Of a DNA stretch of 64,000 nt, positions 26,407-35,333 are shown piece by piece. Under the pieces are notes generated by a model. The model saw only the letters and a list, made by a program, of their open reading frames with translations. It was not told the origin of the DNA and made no database searches. The translations under genes and the position numbers were made by a program. The stretch covers positions 1 to 64,000 of the forward strand of contig CAWGMP010000006.1 of assembly GCA_963823755.1 (NCBI GenBank). The letters are read 5' to 3'. Source of the DNA: GCA-003244245 sp963823755. Its GTDB lineage: Bacteria > Actinomycetota > Actinomycetes > Mycobacteriales > Pseudonocardiaceae. How positions within the stretch are numbered: position 1 is the first letter of the stretch; each line of letters starts with the position of its first letter.

Positions 26407-26495
26407 ATTACTCACCGATCATCGGTGATGCTGCTCGTCACCACTCACCCGTGGGCACGCGCCCCTTCGGTGCACTCGGTGCAAAGGAGCACTCC

Positions 26496-27527
26496 ATGAA
26501 AACGTCCCGGCTTCCCGCCATCGCGTGCGCCCTCGGTGCATCCGCCTTGCTCGTCGCGGGGTGTTCGAGTGGCCAGCAGGCCAGCTCGGGTGCGCAGAGT
26601 GCCGGGCCGGTCAGCGGCAACATCACCATCGCCTACTTGCAGAAGCAGGGCGACCAACAGTACTTCATCGACGAGGCCGCCGGTGCGCAGGCCGCCGCCA
26701 AGGAGCTCTCCACGCCGAGCTCGACGGTCACCGTGAAGATGGTCAACCTCGGCCAGGACGCCAACAAGGCGGTCACCGAGACCGACTCGGCGGTAGCCCA
26801 GAAGGTCAACGGCATCGCCATTGTGGTGCCGGATCAGAAGATCGGCCCGCGGGTGGCCGGCGCGGCGTCCACCGCCGGGGTCCCGCTGGTCTCCTCCGAC
26901 GACAACATCTCCGACAGCTCCGGCGCCCCCGTGCCGTTCGTCGGGTTCGACGGCTACGACATGGGCTCGAAGGTGGGCACCGAGGCGGCCAAGGAAGCCG
27001 GCACCAAGGGCTGGACCGCCGCCGACACCGCGGTGCTGTACTCGTTCAAGCAGGATCTGACGGTCTGCCAGGACCGTGTGCACGGCGAGAAGGAGCAGTA
27101 CACCAAGGGCGGCGGCATCGGCAAGGCGATCGACGTCGGCACCGACAACAGCGTGAACGGCGCGCAGAACACCACTTCCGGGATCATCACCGGCAACCCG
27201 ACGGTGAAGGACTGGGTCGTGATGGGCTGCAACGACGAGAATGTCTCCGGTGTGCTGCAGGCGCTGGCCAACGCCAAGGTGCCGGCCGGCGACGTGGTCG
27301 GCGTCGGACTCGGCGCGTACATCGCCTGCAAGTCGTGGCAGCCGGGCGCGGCGGCCGACGGATTCCACTCCGCGCTGTACATCGACGGGCACGACGTGGG
27401 CGGCGACGCGGTCCGCGCCCTGGTCGCCAAGATCCGCAACGGCACCCCGCTGCCGCCCAAGACCATCGCCAGGACCCAGATCGTGGATGCGCAGACCGCC
27501 GCGTCGACCACGCTGAAGTGCACCTGA
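26496..27527 (+). CDS. Sugar ABC transporter substrate-binding lipoprotein
   Basis: A 343-aa protein. ATG at 26496 has AAAGGAG upstream. A lipoprotein signal LGASALLVAGCSSG places Cys ~20 as the lipid-anchored residue. The mature part is a type I periplasmic-binding fold closest in pattern to AraF/ChvE-like proteins: ITIAYLQKQGDQQYFIDEA, VPLVSSDDN, VVMGCNDENVSGVLQAL and VVGVGLGAYIACK. It captures a pentose or hexose outside the membrane for the ATPase and permease that follow. Its position opposite galTK points to galactose, or arabinose plus galactose. Confidence 0.92.
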   Translation: MKTSRLPAIACALGASALLVAGCSSGQQASSGAQSAGPVSGNITIAYLQKQGDQQYFIDEAAGAQAAAKELSTPSSTVTVKMVNLGQDANKAVTETDSAVAQKVNGIAIVVPDQKIGPRVAGAASTAGVPLVSSDDNISDSSGAPVPFVGFDGYDMGSKVGTEAAKEAGTKGWTAADTAVLYSFKQDLTVCQDRVHGEKEQYTKGGGIGKAIDVGTDNSVNGAQNTTSGIITGNPTVKDWVVMGCNDENVSGVLQALANAKVPAGDVVGVGLGAYIACKSWQPGAAADGFHSALYIDGHDVGGDAVRALVAKIRNGTPLPPKTIARTQIVDAQTAASTTLKCT

Positions 27528-27540
27528 GCTGGCGGACACG

Positions 27541-29145
27541 GTGCCACCGACAGGACCTGTGACGACCGATCCGGCCAGCGGCGGCCACGACGGGGGACCG
27601 CCGCCCGCCGCGCTGCGGATGTCCGGCGTGAGCAAGCGGTTCGGCCCGGTGAGTGCGCTGCGTGAGGTGAGCGTCGAGTTCCGGGCCGGCGAGGTCACCG
27701 CTCTGATGGGCGAGAACGGCGCCGGCAAGTCGACGCTGCTCAAGGTGCTCATCGGCGCGCTGGCGGTGGACGAGGGCAGCGTCGAGCTGGACGGGCAGGT
27801 CGTCACGTTCGCCGACCCGACGGCGTCCCGGGCCGCTGGGGTGCGGGTCGTCGCGCAGGAACCGGAGATCATCCCGCACGTCAGCGTCGCGGAGAACATC
27901 TTCGTCGGCGCGCTGCCCGCCCGGGGCCGGCTGTTCCGCAAGGCCGAGCTGGTGGCCCAGGCCACCGAGCTGATCGTCCGGCACGGGTTCGCCCAGGTGC
28001 TGCACCCGGAGACGCTGGGTTCGCTGCTCACCCCGGCGCAGCGCCAACTGGTGGAGATCCTGCGCGCGCTCACCGACCAGCCCAGGGTCATCGCGTTCGA
28101 CGAGCCCACCTCGTCACTGGGCGACGGCGAGGTGGAACTGCTGTTCACCCTGATCCGGCGGTTGCGCGAGCAGGGCGTGGCGGTGGTCTACGTCAGCCAC
28201 CGGCTCAAGGAGGTGTTCGCCCTGGGCGACCGGATCGCGGTGCTCCGGGACGGCGCGCACGTGGGCACCCGGCCGGTATCCGACACCACGGAGGCCGAGC
28301 TGATCAGGACGATGGTCGGCCGGGACCTGTCCAGTCTCTACCACGACGAAGTGCCCAGGTCCACGGCCGGCGACGTGGTGCTGGAGGTGACCGGGCTGTC
28401 GTCGGCGGACGTGCACGACATCAGCTTCGACGTGCGCGCCGGCGAGATCGTCGGGCTGGCCGGGCTGATCGGTGCCGGGCGGTCCGAGCTGGTCCGGGCC
28501 CTCGTCGGGGCCGAGCCGGTGACCGCCGGCACGGTGGTGTTCCAGGGCAGGCAGCGGCGGTTCGGATCGCCGAAGGACGCGGTGCGCGCCGGGATCGGCC
28601 TGGCCCCCGAAGAACGCAAGGCCGAGGCACTGTTCCTGCAGCGCAGCGTGCGGGAGAACGCCGCTACGGCGATCTACGACCGGATCCGCCGTTTCAGGGT
28701 GATCAACCGCAAGGCGGAGCGGGTCACCGTGGCCACGTTCCTGGCCCGGCTGCGGGTGCGCACGCCCGGGATGGAGTACCCGGTCGCCAACCTCTCCAGC
28801 GGCAACCAGCAAAAGGTCGTGCTGGCCCGCTGGCTGGCCCGCAACCCGGCCCTACTCATCCTGGACGAACCCACCCGGGGCGTCGACGTGGGCGCCAAGT
28901 CGGAGATCTACGCGATCATCCACGAGCTGGCCGCCACCGGCATCGCGATCCTGATGGTGTCCTCCGAGCTGCCCGAGGTGCTGGGGCTGGCGGACCGGAT
29001 CATCGTCATGCAGAACGGCCGGATCACCGGCGAGCTTCCCCGCGCGGCGGCCACCGAAGAGGGCATCCTCGCGCTGGCCATGGCCGACGACCTGTCCGAC
29101 CTCGTCGTCGGACTGCAGACCGAGACCTCCGGAGCAACCACGTGA
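27541..29145 (+). CDS. Sugar ABC transporter ATP-binding protein (two NBDs)
   Basis: A 534-aa ATPase of the RbsA/MglA/AraG class, with two nucleotide-binding domains. NBD1 (to ~residue 255) has GENGAGKSTLLKVL, a signature-like LTPAQRQLVEILRAL and VIAFDEPTSS. NBD2 has the degenerate P-loop GLIGAGRSELVRAL and an intact SSGNQQKVVLARWLARNP with LLILDEPTRGVDVG. Degenerate second P-loops are normal in this class. The start is uncertain: GTG at 27541, or GTG at 27559 after a weak AGGA. It lies 13 bases after the binding-protein gene and overlaps the permease start (GTGA). It energises uptake from the cytoplasmic side. Confidence 0.94.
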   Translation: MPPTGPVTTDPASGGHDGGPPPAALRMSGVSKRFGPVSALREVSVEFRAGEVTALMGENGAGKSTLLKVLIGALAVDEGSVELDGQVVTFADPTASRAAGVRVVAQEPEIIPHVSVAENIFVGALPARGRLFRKAELVAQATELIVRHGFAQVLHPETLGSLLTPAQRQLVEILRALTDQPRVIAFDEPTSSLGDGEVELLFTLIRRLREQGVAVVYVSHRLKEVFALGDRIAVLRDGAHVGTRPVSDTTEAELIRTMVGRDLSSLYHDEVPRSTAGDVVLEVTGLSSADVHDISFDVRAGEIVGLAGLIGAGRSELVRALVGAEPVTAGTVVFQGRQRRFGSPKDAVRAGIGLAPEERKAEALFLQRSVRENAATAIYDRIRRFRVINRKAERVTVATFLARLRVRTPGMEYPVANLSSGNQQKVVLARWLARNPALLILDEPTRGVDVGAKSEIYAIIHELAATGIAILMVSSELPEVLGLADRIIVMQNGRITGELPRAAATEEGILALAMADDLSDLVVGLQTETSGATT

Positions 29146-30281
29146 CCGACCCCCACACCGTGACCGAGGCGAACAACCCCCCGGCCGAGAACTCGCCGGC
29201 CCAGCACTCCCGGGCCGAGCCGGCAGCCCCGGCCCCGGCGACCGAGAAGACCGGGGCCCCGGCGGGTACCCCCGCCGGGCGCCCCAGCTCGTTGGCCCGC
29301 GTGCTGGGCGTGCTCGCCAACGCCGACCGGGTGCAGAACCTGATCCTGCTCGTGGTGATCGTGGTGATCGCGGCGTTCGTGACGTCCCGCCAGCCGGCGT
29401 TCCTGACCTGGGGGAACCTGAGCATCGCGGTCACCGGCACGATCATCCTGTTCGGGCTGACCGGGTTGGTCGAGCTGCTGGTGATCATCGTCGGTGGGCT
29501 GGACATCTCGGTCGGCTCGATCGTCGGGCTGAGCTCGGTGGTCGGCGCGCTGGTGTGGACGCACACCGGCCAGAACGGTGGATTGGCGGTACTCAGCGCG
29601 CTGTTGATCGGACTGGTCTGCGGGCTGGCGAACGGGCTATTGATCATCTATGGCCGGGTCAACCCGTTCATCGCCACGCTGGCCACGCTGGCCGCCTTCA
29701 AGGGCATCGGCCAGGTGCTCTCCGACGGCGGCGCGATCGGCAGCGGCTTCGCCTCGAACGCGATCTTCATCTTCCTCCAGTGGGGCTCCGTGGCTGGTCT
29801 GCCGACCCAGCTGTTCATCCTGGTGATCGTCGCGATGGCGCTGGCGTTCCTGCTGCTCTACACCGACATCGGCCGCAACGTGTACGCGATCGGCGGCAAC
29901 CCCACCGCCGCCCGGTTGGCCGGCGTCAACATCAATCGCTACGTGCTCGCGGTATACCTGGTGGTGGGCTTCGTGGCCGCGATCGCCGGCGTCATCCTGA
30001 TGGCCCGGCAGGGCTTCGGCCAGCAGACCGGCTCGGTGGACGGCCTCGAGCTCAAGGCAGTCACCGTGGCCGCCCTGGGTGGCGCCTCCCTGCGCGGCGG
30101 CCGCGGCGGCGTGCCCGGTGCGGTACTGGCCATCGTGCTCCTCGGGTTCCTGGAGAACGGCATGAACGTGCTCAACATCAACACGTTCTGGCAGAACGTC
30201 GCACAGGGCACCCTCCTGCTCATCGCCGTGATCGCCCAACAGCGCCGCCGCAAGGAACGCGCCATCGGCATCCCGGATTGA
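29142..30281 (+). CDS. Sugar ABC transporter permease
   Basis: A 379-aa membrane protein of the RbsC/AraH family (BPD_transp_2). A Pro/Ala-rich cytoplasmic N-terminus of ~55 residues precedes about ten hydrophobic segments, e.g. LILLVVIVVIAAFV, IILFGLTGLVELLVIIVGG and AVLAIVLLGFLENG. The family motifs GGLDISVGSIVGL and AIGGNPTAARLAGVN are intact. GTG at 29142 overlaps the ATPase stop by 4 nt. It forms the channel of the three-gene transporter. An IS begins four bases after its stop codon, so any downstream gene of the operon has been separated. Confidence 0.94.
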   Translation: MTDPHTVTEANNPPAENSPAQHSRAEPAAPAPATEKTGAPAGTPAGRPSSLARVLGVLANADRVQNLILLVVIVVIAAFVTSRQPAFLTWGNLSIAVTGTIILFGLTGLVELLVIIVGGLDISVGSIVGLSSVVGALVWTHTGQNGGLAVLSALLIGLVCGLANGLLIIYGRVNPFIATLATLAAFKGIGQVLSDGGAIGSGFASNAIFIFLQWGSVAGLPTQLFILVIVAMALAFLLLYTDIGRNVYAIGGNPTAARLAGVNINRYVLAVYLVVGFVAAIAGVILMARQGFGQQTGSVDGLELKAVTVAALGGASLRGGRGGVPGAVLAIVLLGFLENGMNVLNINTFWQNVAQGTLLLIAVIAQQRRRKERAIGIPD

Positions 30282-30284
30282 TCC

Positions 30285-31505
30285 TGTGGGATTGAATATA
30301 GGATTCTGGGTTTGACCTGCTGGTTTACAGGCTTGATTCGATCATGCTGCGATCTGGTATTCGCTGGTGAGCTTGTCCAGGATCGGTCTGCGGTGCACTT
30401 GGTGGTCGGCGAGGTTGATCAGTGGTGGGGGTTGGGTTTCGGCTTGTGCCGAGGTGAGTTGCGTTAGCGTCCGGTGTGGTCGTGCGTTATTGAAGTGGCG
30501 TAGGTAGATCGTGGGGATCTTGCGTAGGTGGTGTTCGTTGACGACCAGGACCTGGTCGAGTAGCTCGCGGCGCAGGGTTGCGATCATGTGTTCGCAGATC
30601 GCGTTCGCCCGGGGTGCTCTGGGTGGGCTGGTCAGGATCTGGATGCCGTCCGCGGCGAAGACTGCATCGAACGCCCCGCTGAACCGGCGGGAGTCGCGGT
30701 CCCGGAGCAGAAACTTGATCGTGGTGGCGCGGTCGGCGAGGTCCATCAGCAGGTTGCGGGCGGCTTGGGTGGTCCACGCCCCGGTTGGATGTACGGTCAC
30801 ACCGAGCAGATGGGCTCGGCGGGAGCCGTGCTCGACCGCGATCAGCGCGTAGATCCGCCTGAGCATGACGGTGTCCACAGCCACGAAGTCCGCGGCCAGG
30901 ACCGGCCTGGGCCTGGGCGGTGAGGAACCGGCGCCAAGTCGGGCCCGACCGGCGTAGTGCGGGATCGATGCCGGCGTCGCGGGAGGATCTGCCAGACGGT
31001 GGAGGCGGCGATGCGGTGGGGCGAGGCGGACTAGTTCGCCCTGCACGCACCGGTGTCCCAGGTGGGGTCCTCGGTTGCCATGCGCACCACGAAGTTCTTG
31101 ATCGCCGCTGCGGTGGGTGGACGTCCGGGCTTGCGGCGCGCGGTGTAGTCCCCTTTCCAGGAGACGAGCTTGCGGTGCCAGGCCAGGAGCGTGGCGGGTG
31201 TGACCGGGAAGACCTCGGCCCAGCGGTGGCGCGGCAGCAGTCGGGACAAGGCGGCCAGCCGCACCCGGTCGGCAGGTGTGTAGCAGAGCCGGGAGATCTG
31301 GCGGCGCAACACGGTGTTCTCGTGGCGCAAGACCAGCAGTTCGGCGTCCTTGCTCAGGTCTCGCCGCACCAGCACCGCGGTCAGGCCGAGCAGCGAACAC
31401 TAGCCAGTACAAGATCGACAGCAGCAGCATCCAACGATCATCCATGACTGACCAGCAAACGAAGAACACTGGTCAGGACGCTGCATCGAGTTTTCGAGCC
31501 CCACA
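30285..31505 (-). mobile_element. IS of the TGTRGG rve family, 1221 bp, inactive
   Basis: Left end TGTGGGATTGAATATAGG at 30285; the right end at 31505 reads inward TGTGGGGCTCGAAAACTCG. The inverted repeat is imperfect. Related left ends occur at 6468, 33591, 49488 and 55467. The transposase is on the minus strand and frameshifted. It is inserted directly after the sugar permease gene. Confidence 0.78.
30342..31445 (-). pseudogene. Transposase pseudogene (rve/integrase core)
   Basis: Starts MDDRWMLLLSILYWLVFA, shifts frame, continues RRDLSKDAELLVLRHENTVL to GDYTARRKPGRPPTAAAIK, shifts back near 30930-31000 and ends with AADFVAVDTVMLRRIYALIA, FLLRDRDS, a DAVFAADGIQIL block and LTSEYQIAA. All domains are present but need two frame changes. 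A programmed shift is not expected for this family, so I call it dead. Confidence 0.75.
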
Positions 31506-31634
31506 GGCTGTTGACGGCCGCGCCGGTAGCCGGGTGAGGTTCGTACCGGCTGATAACGGCTTGGCGGGAACGCGTGCCCCGAGGATGCTGGCGACACACC
31601 GGTCTGTGCCCCTTTACCCGCTCGGGGAGTGCTG

Positions 31635-32084
31635 ATGAAAGCTCTGGGATCCACATCCCTCGGCCGCGCGGCGGACCTCGGCCCGCTCTTCATCCGGCTC
31701 GGGGTCGGACTTATCTTCGCCTGGCATGGCTGGGGGAAGTTCGACAGGGGGGTGAGCAACTTCGCCGACTCCCTCGCCTCGCTCAACGTCCCATTCCCAG
31801 AGGTGGTGGCCTGGCTCCAGGTCATCGGGGAGGGCGTCGGCGGCCTGCTGCTCATTGTCGGCCTGTTCACCCGTTTGGTCACCCTTCCGCTGATCGCCAT
31901 CCTGGTCGGCGCGATCCTGTTGGTGAAAGTCGACCTCGGCTTCGTCGGAGCCGATACCCCAGGTTATGAGTACGACATCGCTCTGATCGCCGGACTCCTC
32001 GGCCTGTTGTTCATCGGACCGGGCCGGGTGTCGCTGGACGGTGCCCTCGGGCTTGAGACCAGCCCGGCACCCCTCGCCCGCTGA
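31635..32084 (+). CDS. DoxX family membrane protein
   Basis: A 149-aa protein. ATG at 31635 follows CGGGGAG. Four hydrophobic segments (about residues 15-33, 60-80, 83-102 and 115-135) contain the family pattern PLFIRLGVGLIFAWHGWGK, GEGVGGLLLIVGLFTRL and ALIAGLLGLLFIGPGRVSLD. DoxX proteins are small four-helix inner-membrane proteins, variously linked to thiosulfate:quinone oxidoreductase or redox stress. No specific reaction can be given. It is followed after 12 bases by the tail of a flavin monooxygenase gene. Confidence 0.9.
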   Translation: MKALGSTSLGRAADLGPLFIRLGVGLIFAWHGWGKFDRGVSNFADSLASLNVPFPEVVAWLQVIGEGVGGLLLIVGLFTRLVTLPLIAILVGAILLVKVDLGFVGADTPGYEYDIALIAGLLGLLFIGPGRVSLDGALGLETSPAPLAR

Positions 32085-32096
32085 CCCGGCACCTGA

Positions 32097-32402
32097 ATGG
32101 TCTGTACCGCGATCCAAAACCACGGGCATGAGCTGCTCGGCCGGCGGATGCGGGACGTGAGGCTGAAACGGGGGCGCCTCTACGAGCTGATGCACGGCGG
32201 CCGTGGACTGCTGCTCGACCAGACCGGCCGGCTCTCGGTGGCGGGCTGGGCAGATCGGGTCGACCACGTCGTGGACGTCAGCGAGGAACTGGACGTACCC
32301 GCCGTGCTGCTGCGGCCGGACGGCCACGTGGCCTGGGCCGGTGACGATCAGCAGGAGCTGCTCAGCCAGCTGCCCCAGTGGTTCGGCGCTGCCGTCAGCT
32401 GA
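32097..32402 (+). pseudogene. C-terminal fragment of a FAD-dependent aromatic monooxygenase
   Basis: Codes for ~100 residues resembling the thioredoxin-like C-terminal domain of PheA/TetX-type monooxygenases: HELLGRRMRDVRL, LYELMHGGRGLLLDQ, WADRVDHVV and VLLRPDGHVAWAGDD. The FAD-binding N-terminal ~400 residues are absent; the DoxX gene lies directly upstream. It starts at an ATG 12 bases after doxX and could be translated, but it cannot be an oxygenase. Confidence 0.7.
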
Positions 32403-32640
32403 GCGCGCAGGTGTGACTCGAAAGGGCGGGACCTATCTCCGGCCGAGTTCAGCGCGGTCCGGTGCCGTACCCCACCGGCCGGACCCGGCCCCGCACATCG
32501 CCGGACCGGCGCCCCGGTCGCCCCGCCCACGCAACGACAAGATCAACACGGCCTGCATCTCTTGCTAATCGCACGCGATGATCTCCGAGACCCCAATCCG
32601 CAGTGAACTCACCGGCCAACCCGTGGAACGACTCACCACA
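32403..32640. other. Intergenic, nothing recognised
   Basis: No gene, hairpin or IS end could be supported between the monooxygenase fragment and the IS3 remnant. Confidence 0.4.
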
Positions 32641-33112
32641 ATCTGACAGGCTGTGGCCCGTAACCTCGTTATCCCGCACACGATCCATGCTGATCGAGGC
32701 GGTTCGATGACCTCGAAACCGGTGTCCGAGATGATGATCGACCTCGGGATCTGCCGATCCCACTCCCGACCCCGGACATCGAATGATAACCCCTTCTCGC
32801 CAGGCGCAGTTCAAGACCCATCAAATACATTCCCGACTTCCCGGACCGGTACGGCTGCCTCGCCGACGCCCACGCGTTCAGCGACCGGTTGTCCCCCACC
32901 TACAACCACGAACACCGTTCTCCGGGATCGGCATGCACACCCCCGCCTCAGTCCACTACAGAACCGCCACCGACATCAGCGCACGACGCCAGGCCACCCT
33001 CGACCGCGCCCACGCACAACACCACGAACGGTTCAACCGCCAGCCTCAGCCGCCACGCCTGCCAGAGCGCGCGTGGATCAACCAACCCACCCAGCAACAG
33101 CCAACCCAGTAA
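32641..33112 (+). pseudogene. IS3-family OrfB C-terminal remnant
   Basis: Reads TIHADRGGSMTSKPVSEMM and ICRSHSRPRTSNDNPFS (second Asp region), then a frameshift near 32800. It continues AQFKTH, GIGMHTPASVHYRTA and ERAWINQPT, the usual tail of actinobacterial IS3-family transposases. The N-terminal half is missing. Confidence 0.8.
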
Positions 33113-33334
33113 GATCCACTGTCTCATTTGACTTGACAACTACCGGAAACGCTTGAGAACACCTCGTACTTAATGCCTCCTACGCCACCACTGCCGGGCT
33201 GTAAGCAGGATCCAATCCCGGAGAAACCAACACCAGCACAACACCGCAACACACAGCAGAACTCGCCTTACGACCCGCACAGCAACCCCCTGCCAGCGAT
33301 CTACCACCTATACCCAGCCTTGAGTATGAGGACA

Positions 33335-33560
33335 GTGAAAGTCTATGGGATTCCTCGACTACGACGCCGAGATCCGCACGATCACCTGTTCGACCAACGC
33401 GATCGAGTCACCCAACGCCCACCACCGACTGTCGCGCCGTGCGAGCCAGAGGACACTTCCCGACCGAACAAACTGCGCTCACGTGCCTCTACCTCCTCAC
33501 CCGCTCGCTGGACCGACCGGACGCGGCCAGGCAACGGCTGGGTCGCCCGATGCGCCTATG
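33335..33560 (+). pseudogene. IS256-family (Mutator) transposase C-terminal remnant
   Basis: FLDYDAEIRTITCSTNAIES is the conserved block with the last catalytic Glu of IS256-type transposases. After a frameshift comes RGHFPTEQTALTCLYLLTRS. Only ~75 codons remain. 33113-33334 holds no recognised gene. Confidence 0.8.
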
Positions 33561-33590
33561 ACCACCGCGACCATTTACGCACCACTGTCC

Positions 33591-33958
33591 TGTGGGGGCT
33601 CGGGAACTCGACGCAGTGTCCTGACCTGCACTCCCCGTGCCCTGCCTGGGCATGGATCATCATCGGACGTTACTGTCGATCTTATATCCGCTGCTGCGCG
33701 GTCTGCTCGGTCTGACCGCTGTGCTGATGCGCCAAAACCTGAGCAAGAACGCCGAACTGCTGGTCTTGCGTCAGGAGAACATTGTGGGCGCCGACAGGTG
33801 GCGCGGGTACGCTACACGCCCACTGATCGGGCGTGGCTGACCACGTTATCGCGGCTGCCGTCGCGTCGCCGCTGGGCTGCGGTCTTCCCGGTCACTCCCG
33901 CCACGATCCTGACCTGGCACCGCAGGCCGGCCTCGGCGAAGGGGACTAACGTCCGTGG
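33591..33958 (+). pseudogene. rve-type IS left end and N-terminal transposase part
   Basis: TGTGGGGGCTCGGGAACTCG at 33591 is the IS end. The frame LLSILYPLLRGLLGLTAVLM, NLSKNAELLVLRQEN shifts near 33790 and continues RVRYTPTDRAWLTTLSRL to PATILTWHR. It is cut by another TGTGGGGCTCG end at 33959. Confidence 0.75.
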
Positions 33959-34477
33959 TGTGGGGCTCGAATGAACGATCACGTGATCCCCCTGGGGACG
34001 CCAGCCGTCGCAGCTGCGGGTAACCGGGGGGACGATGAACCGGGCTCCGGCATCGCCGTTGGCGGTCGCGGTGGAGTTCACCCGCGGTCTCTGCCGTGAG
34101 CCACCGTGTCGACTCGGACCGCTGCTGACGTCCGGGAAGATGAGCGTCGCGCCCTGGTGCGGCGGGTGCCAGCCACAGAAGTCGAAGGCAAGGTGGCCAG
34201 CGGCCACCGCGGCAGCACCTCGGTGTACCGGGCCTCCAGGATCGCAGGCGTGCGACACGTTTCAAGTCAACCGCGGTGAACCGTGACCGTCGTCCCAGCG
34301 ACGATCCGTACCTCGTCGTCCAGGGGACGCTCTTGAGCGGCAACTGGGGGAATAACTTGATCGCTGACAGTGATCCCTCGGCGGCAGCCGCGTTCCAAGT
34401 CCGCCGTCGTGTCGAGGCCAACTCCGTTCAGCCATCCGACGCGGGTTCGTCGAGGATCGATGTGAGACGATATCTTC
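33959..34477. other. IS end followed by unassigned sequence
   Basis: TGTGGGGCTCGAATGAACG at 33959 is an IS end without a following transposase. Open frames on both strands across 34000-34470 lack family similarity I recognise. The promoter of the HAD gene must lie near the end of this stretch, which becomes AT-richer. Confidence 0.4.
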
Positions 34478-35230
34478 ATGACTAATGCGTCATTGAGTAT
34501 CGTTGTGCATCTCCCCCGAGCACTCATTCTGTGGGACATTGATCACACGCTCATCGAGAACGGTGGAGTGAGTAAGGAAACATACGCGCTGGCCTTTGAG
34601 TTACTGACAGGTTGCGTTCCTTTGGTATGTCCCGCCACCGACGGCCGCACCGACTTTCAGATAATGCGTGAACTTCTGTCCGCTAATTCCGTCGGCATTG
34701 AGAAGTACGCAGAAATCACACAGTTTGAGAGCGCTCTTACACAGGCCATGACGCGGAATGCCCCTCGACTTCCACAACGTGGGCATGTTCTTCCTGGCGT
34801 AATCAGCGCGCTAACAGTCTTGTCTGCCGTGTCCACAGTAGTTCAGTCCGTTCTGACTGGAAATATCGCGCCCAACGCGCACGCAAAACTAAGTGCTTTC
34901 AACTTGGATGCGTGGGTTGATGTGGAGGTCGGCGGCTTCGGTTCGGATGATAAAGTCCGATCCAATCTCGTTGACGCCGCTCGGCGGAAAGTCTCGAAGA
35001 AGTACGGGATCCGGTTCGATCACTCGTCAACAATTTTGATTGGAGACACCTTATTGGATGTCCAGGCGGCGCATGACGGGGGCGCCAGAATAATCGCAGT
35101 AGCCACTGGCATATACAGTACTTCCGAATTGATCGAAGCCGGCGCCGACGTGGTTCTCGATAGCCTCGCCGACCTCGATCGATTCATGACCGCCCTGCTG
35201 CATCTCCGAACTGGCGCAACCTCGGCCTAG
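34478..35230 (+). CDS. HAD-superfamily phosphatase
   Basis: A 250-aa protein with the four HAD motifs: ALILWDIDHTLIENGG (motif I, nucleophile Asp and second Asp), SVLTGNIAP (motif II Thr), a Lys in SDDKVRSNL (motif III) and IGDTLLDVQAAHDGGARIIAV (motif IV). The helical cap lies between motifs I and II, as in phosphoglycolate phosphatase and beta-phosphoglucomutase. Substrate is unknown. It is visibly less GC-rich at third positions than its neighbours (ATA, AGT, TTG, AAA codons), a sign of transfer or of little amelioration. Its stop codon (35228-35230) overlaps the stop of the convergent DUF5919 gene. Confidence 0.9.
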   Translation: MTNASLSIVVHLPRALILWDIDHTLIENGGVSKETYALAFELLTGCVPLVCPATDGRTDFQIMRELLSANSVGIEKYAEITQFESALTQAMTRNAPRLPQRGHVLPGVISALTVLSAVSTVVQSVLTGNIAPNAHAKLSAFNLDAWVDVEVGGFGSDDKVRSNLVDAARRKVSKKYGIRFDHSSTILIGDTLLDVQAAHDGGARIIAVATGIYSTSELIEAGADVVLDSLADLDRFMTALLHLRTGATSA

Positions 35231-35333
35231 CTTACTGGCGTGGGTTCTTCAACATGAATGCTATACGATTCTTCACGCCAGACCAGTTCAAAACTTTTCA
35301 TGTAAGTCTCAAATAGGTCACCGCCGGTCGCTT

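Noticed and set aside
26445..28148. 567-codon open frame on the minus strand across the sugar transporter genes
   Set aside because: Antisense shadow of two clear genes (binding protein and ATPase); no family motif.
30342..31445. Programmed frameshift in the IS transposase
   Set aside because: The intact relative at 50126 encodes its transposase in a single frame and there is no slippery A-run at the break points; ordinary decay is simpler.
33846..34421. Minus-strand frame of 191 codons upstream of the HAD gene
   Set aside because: Arg-rich, no motif, overlaps IS debris.
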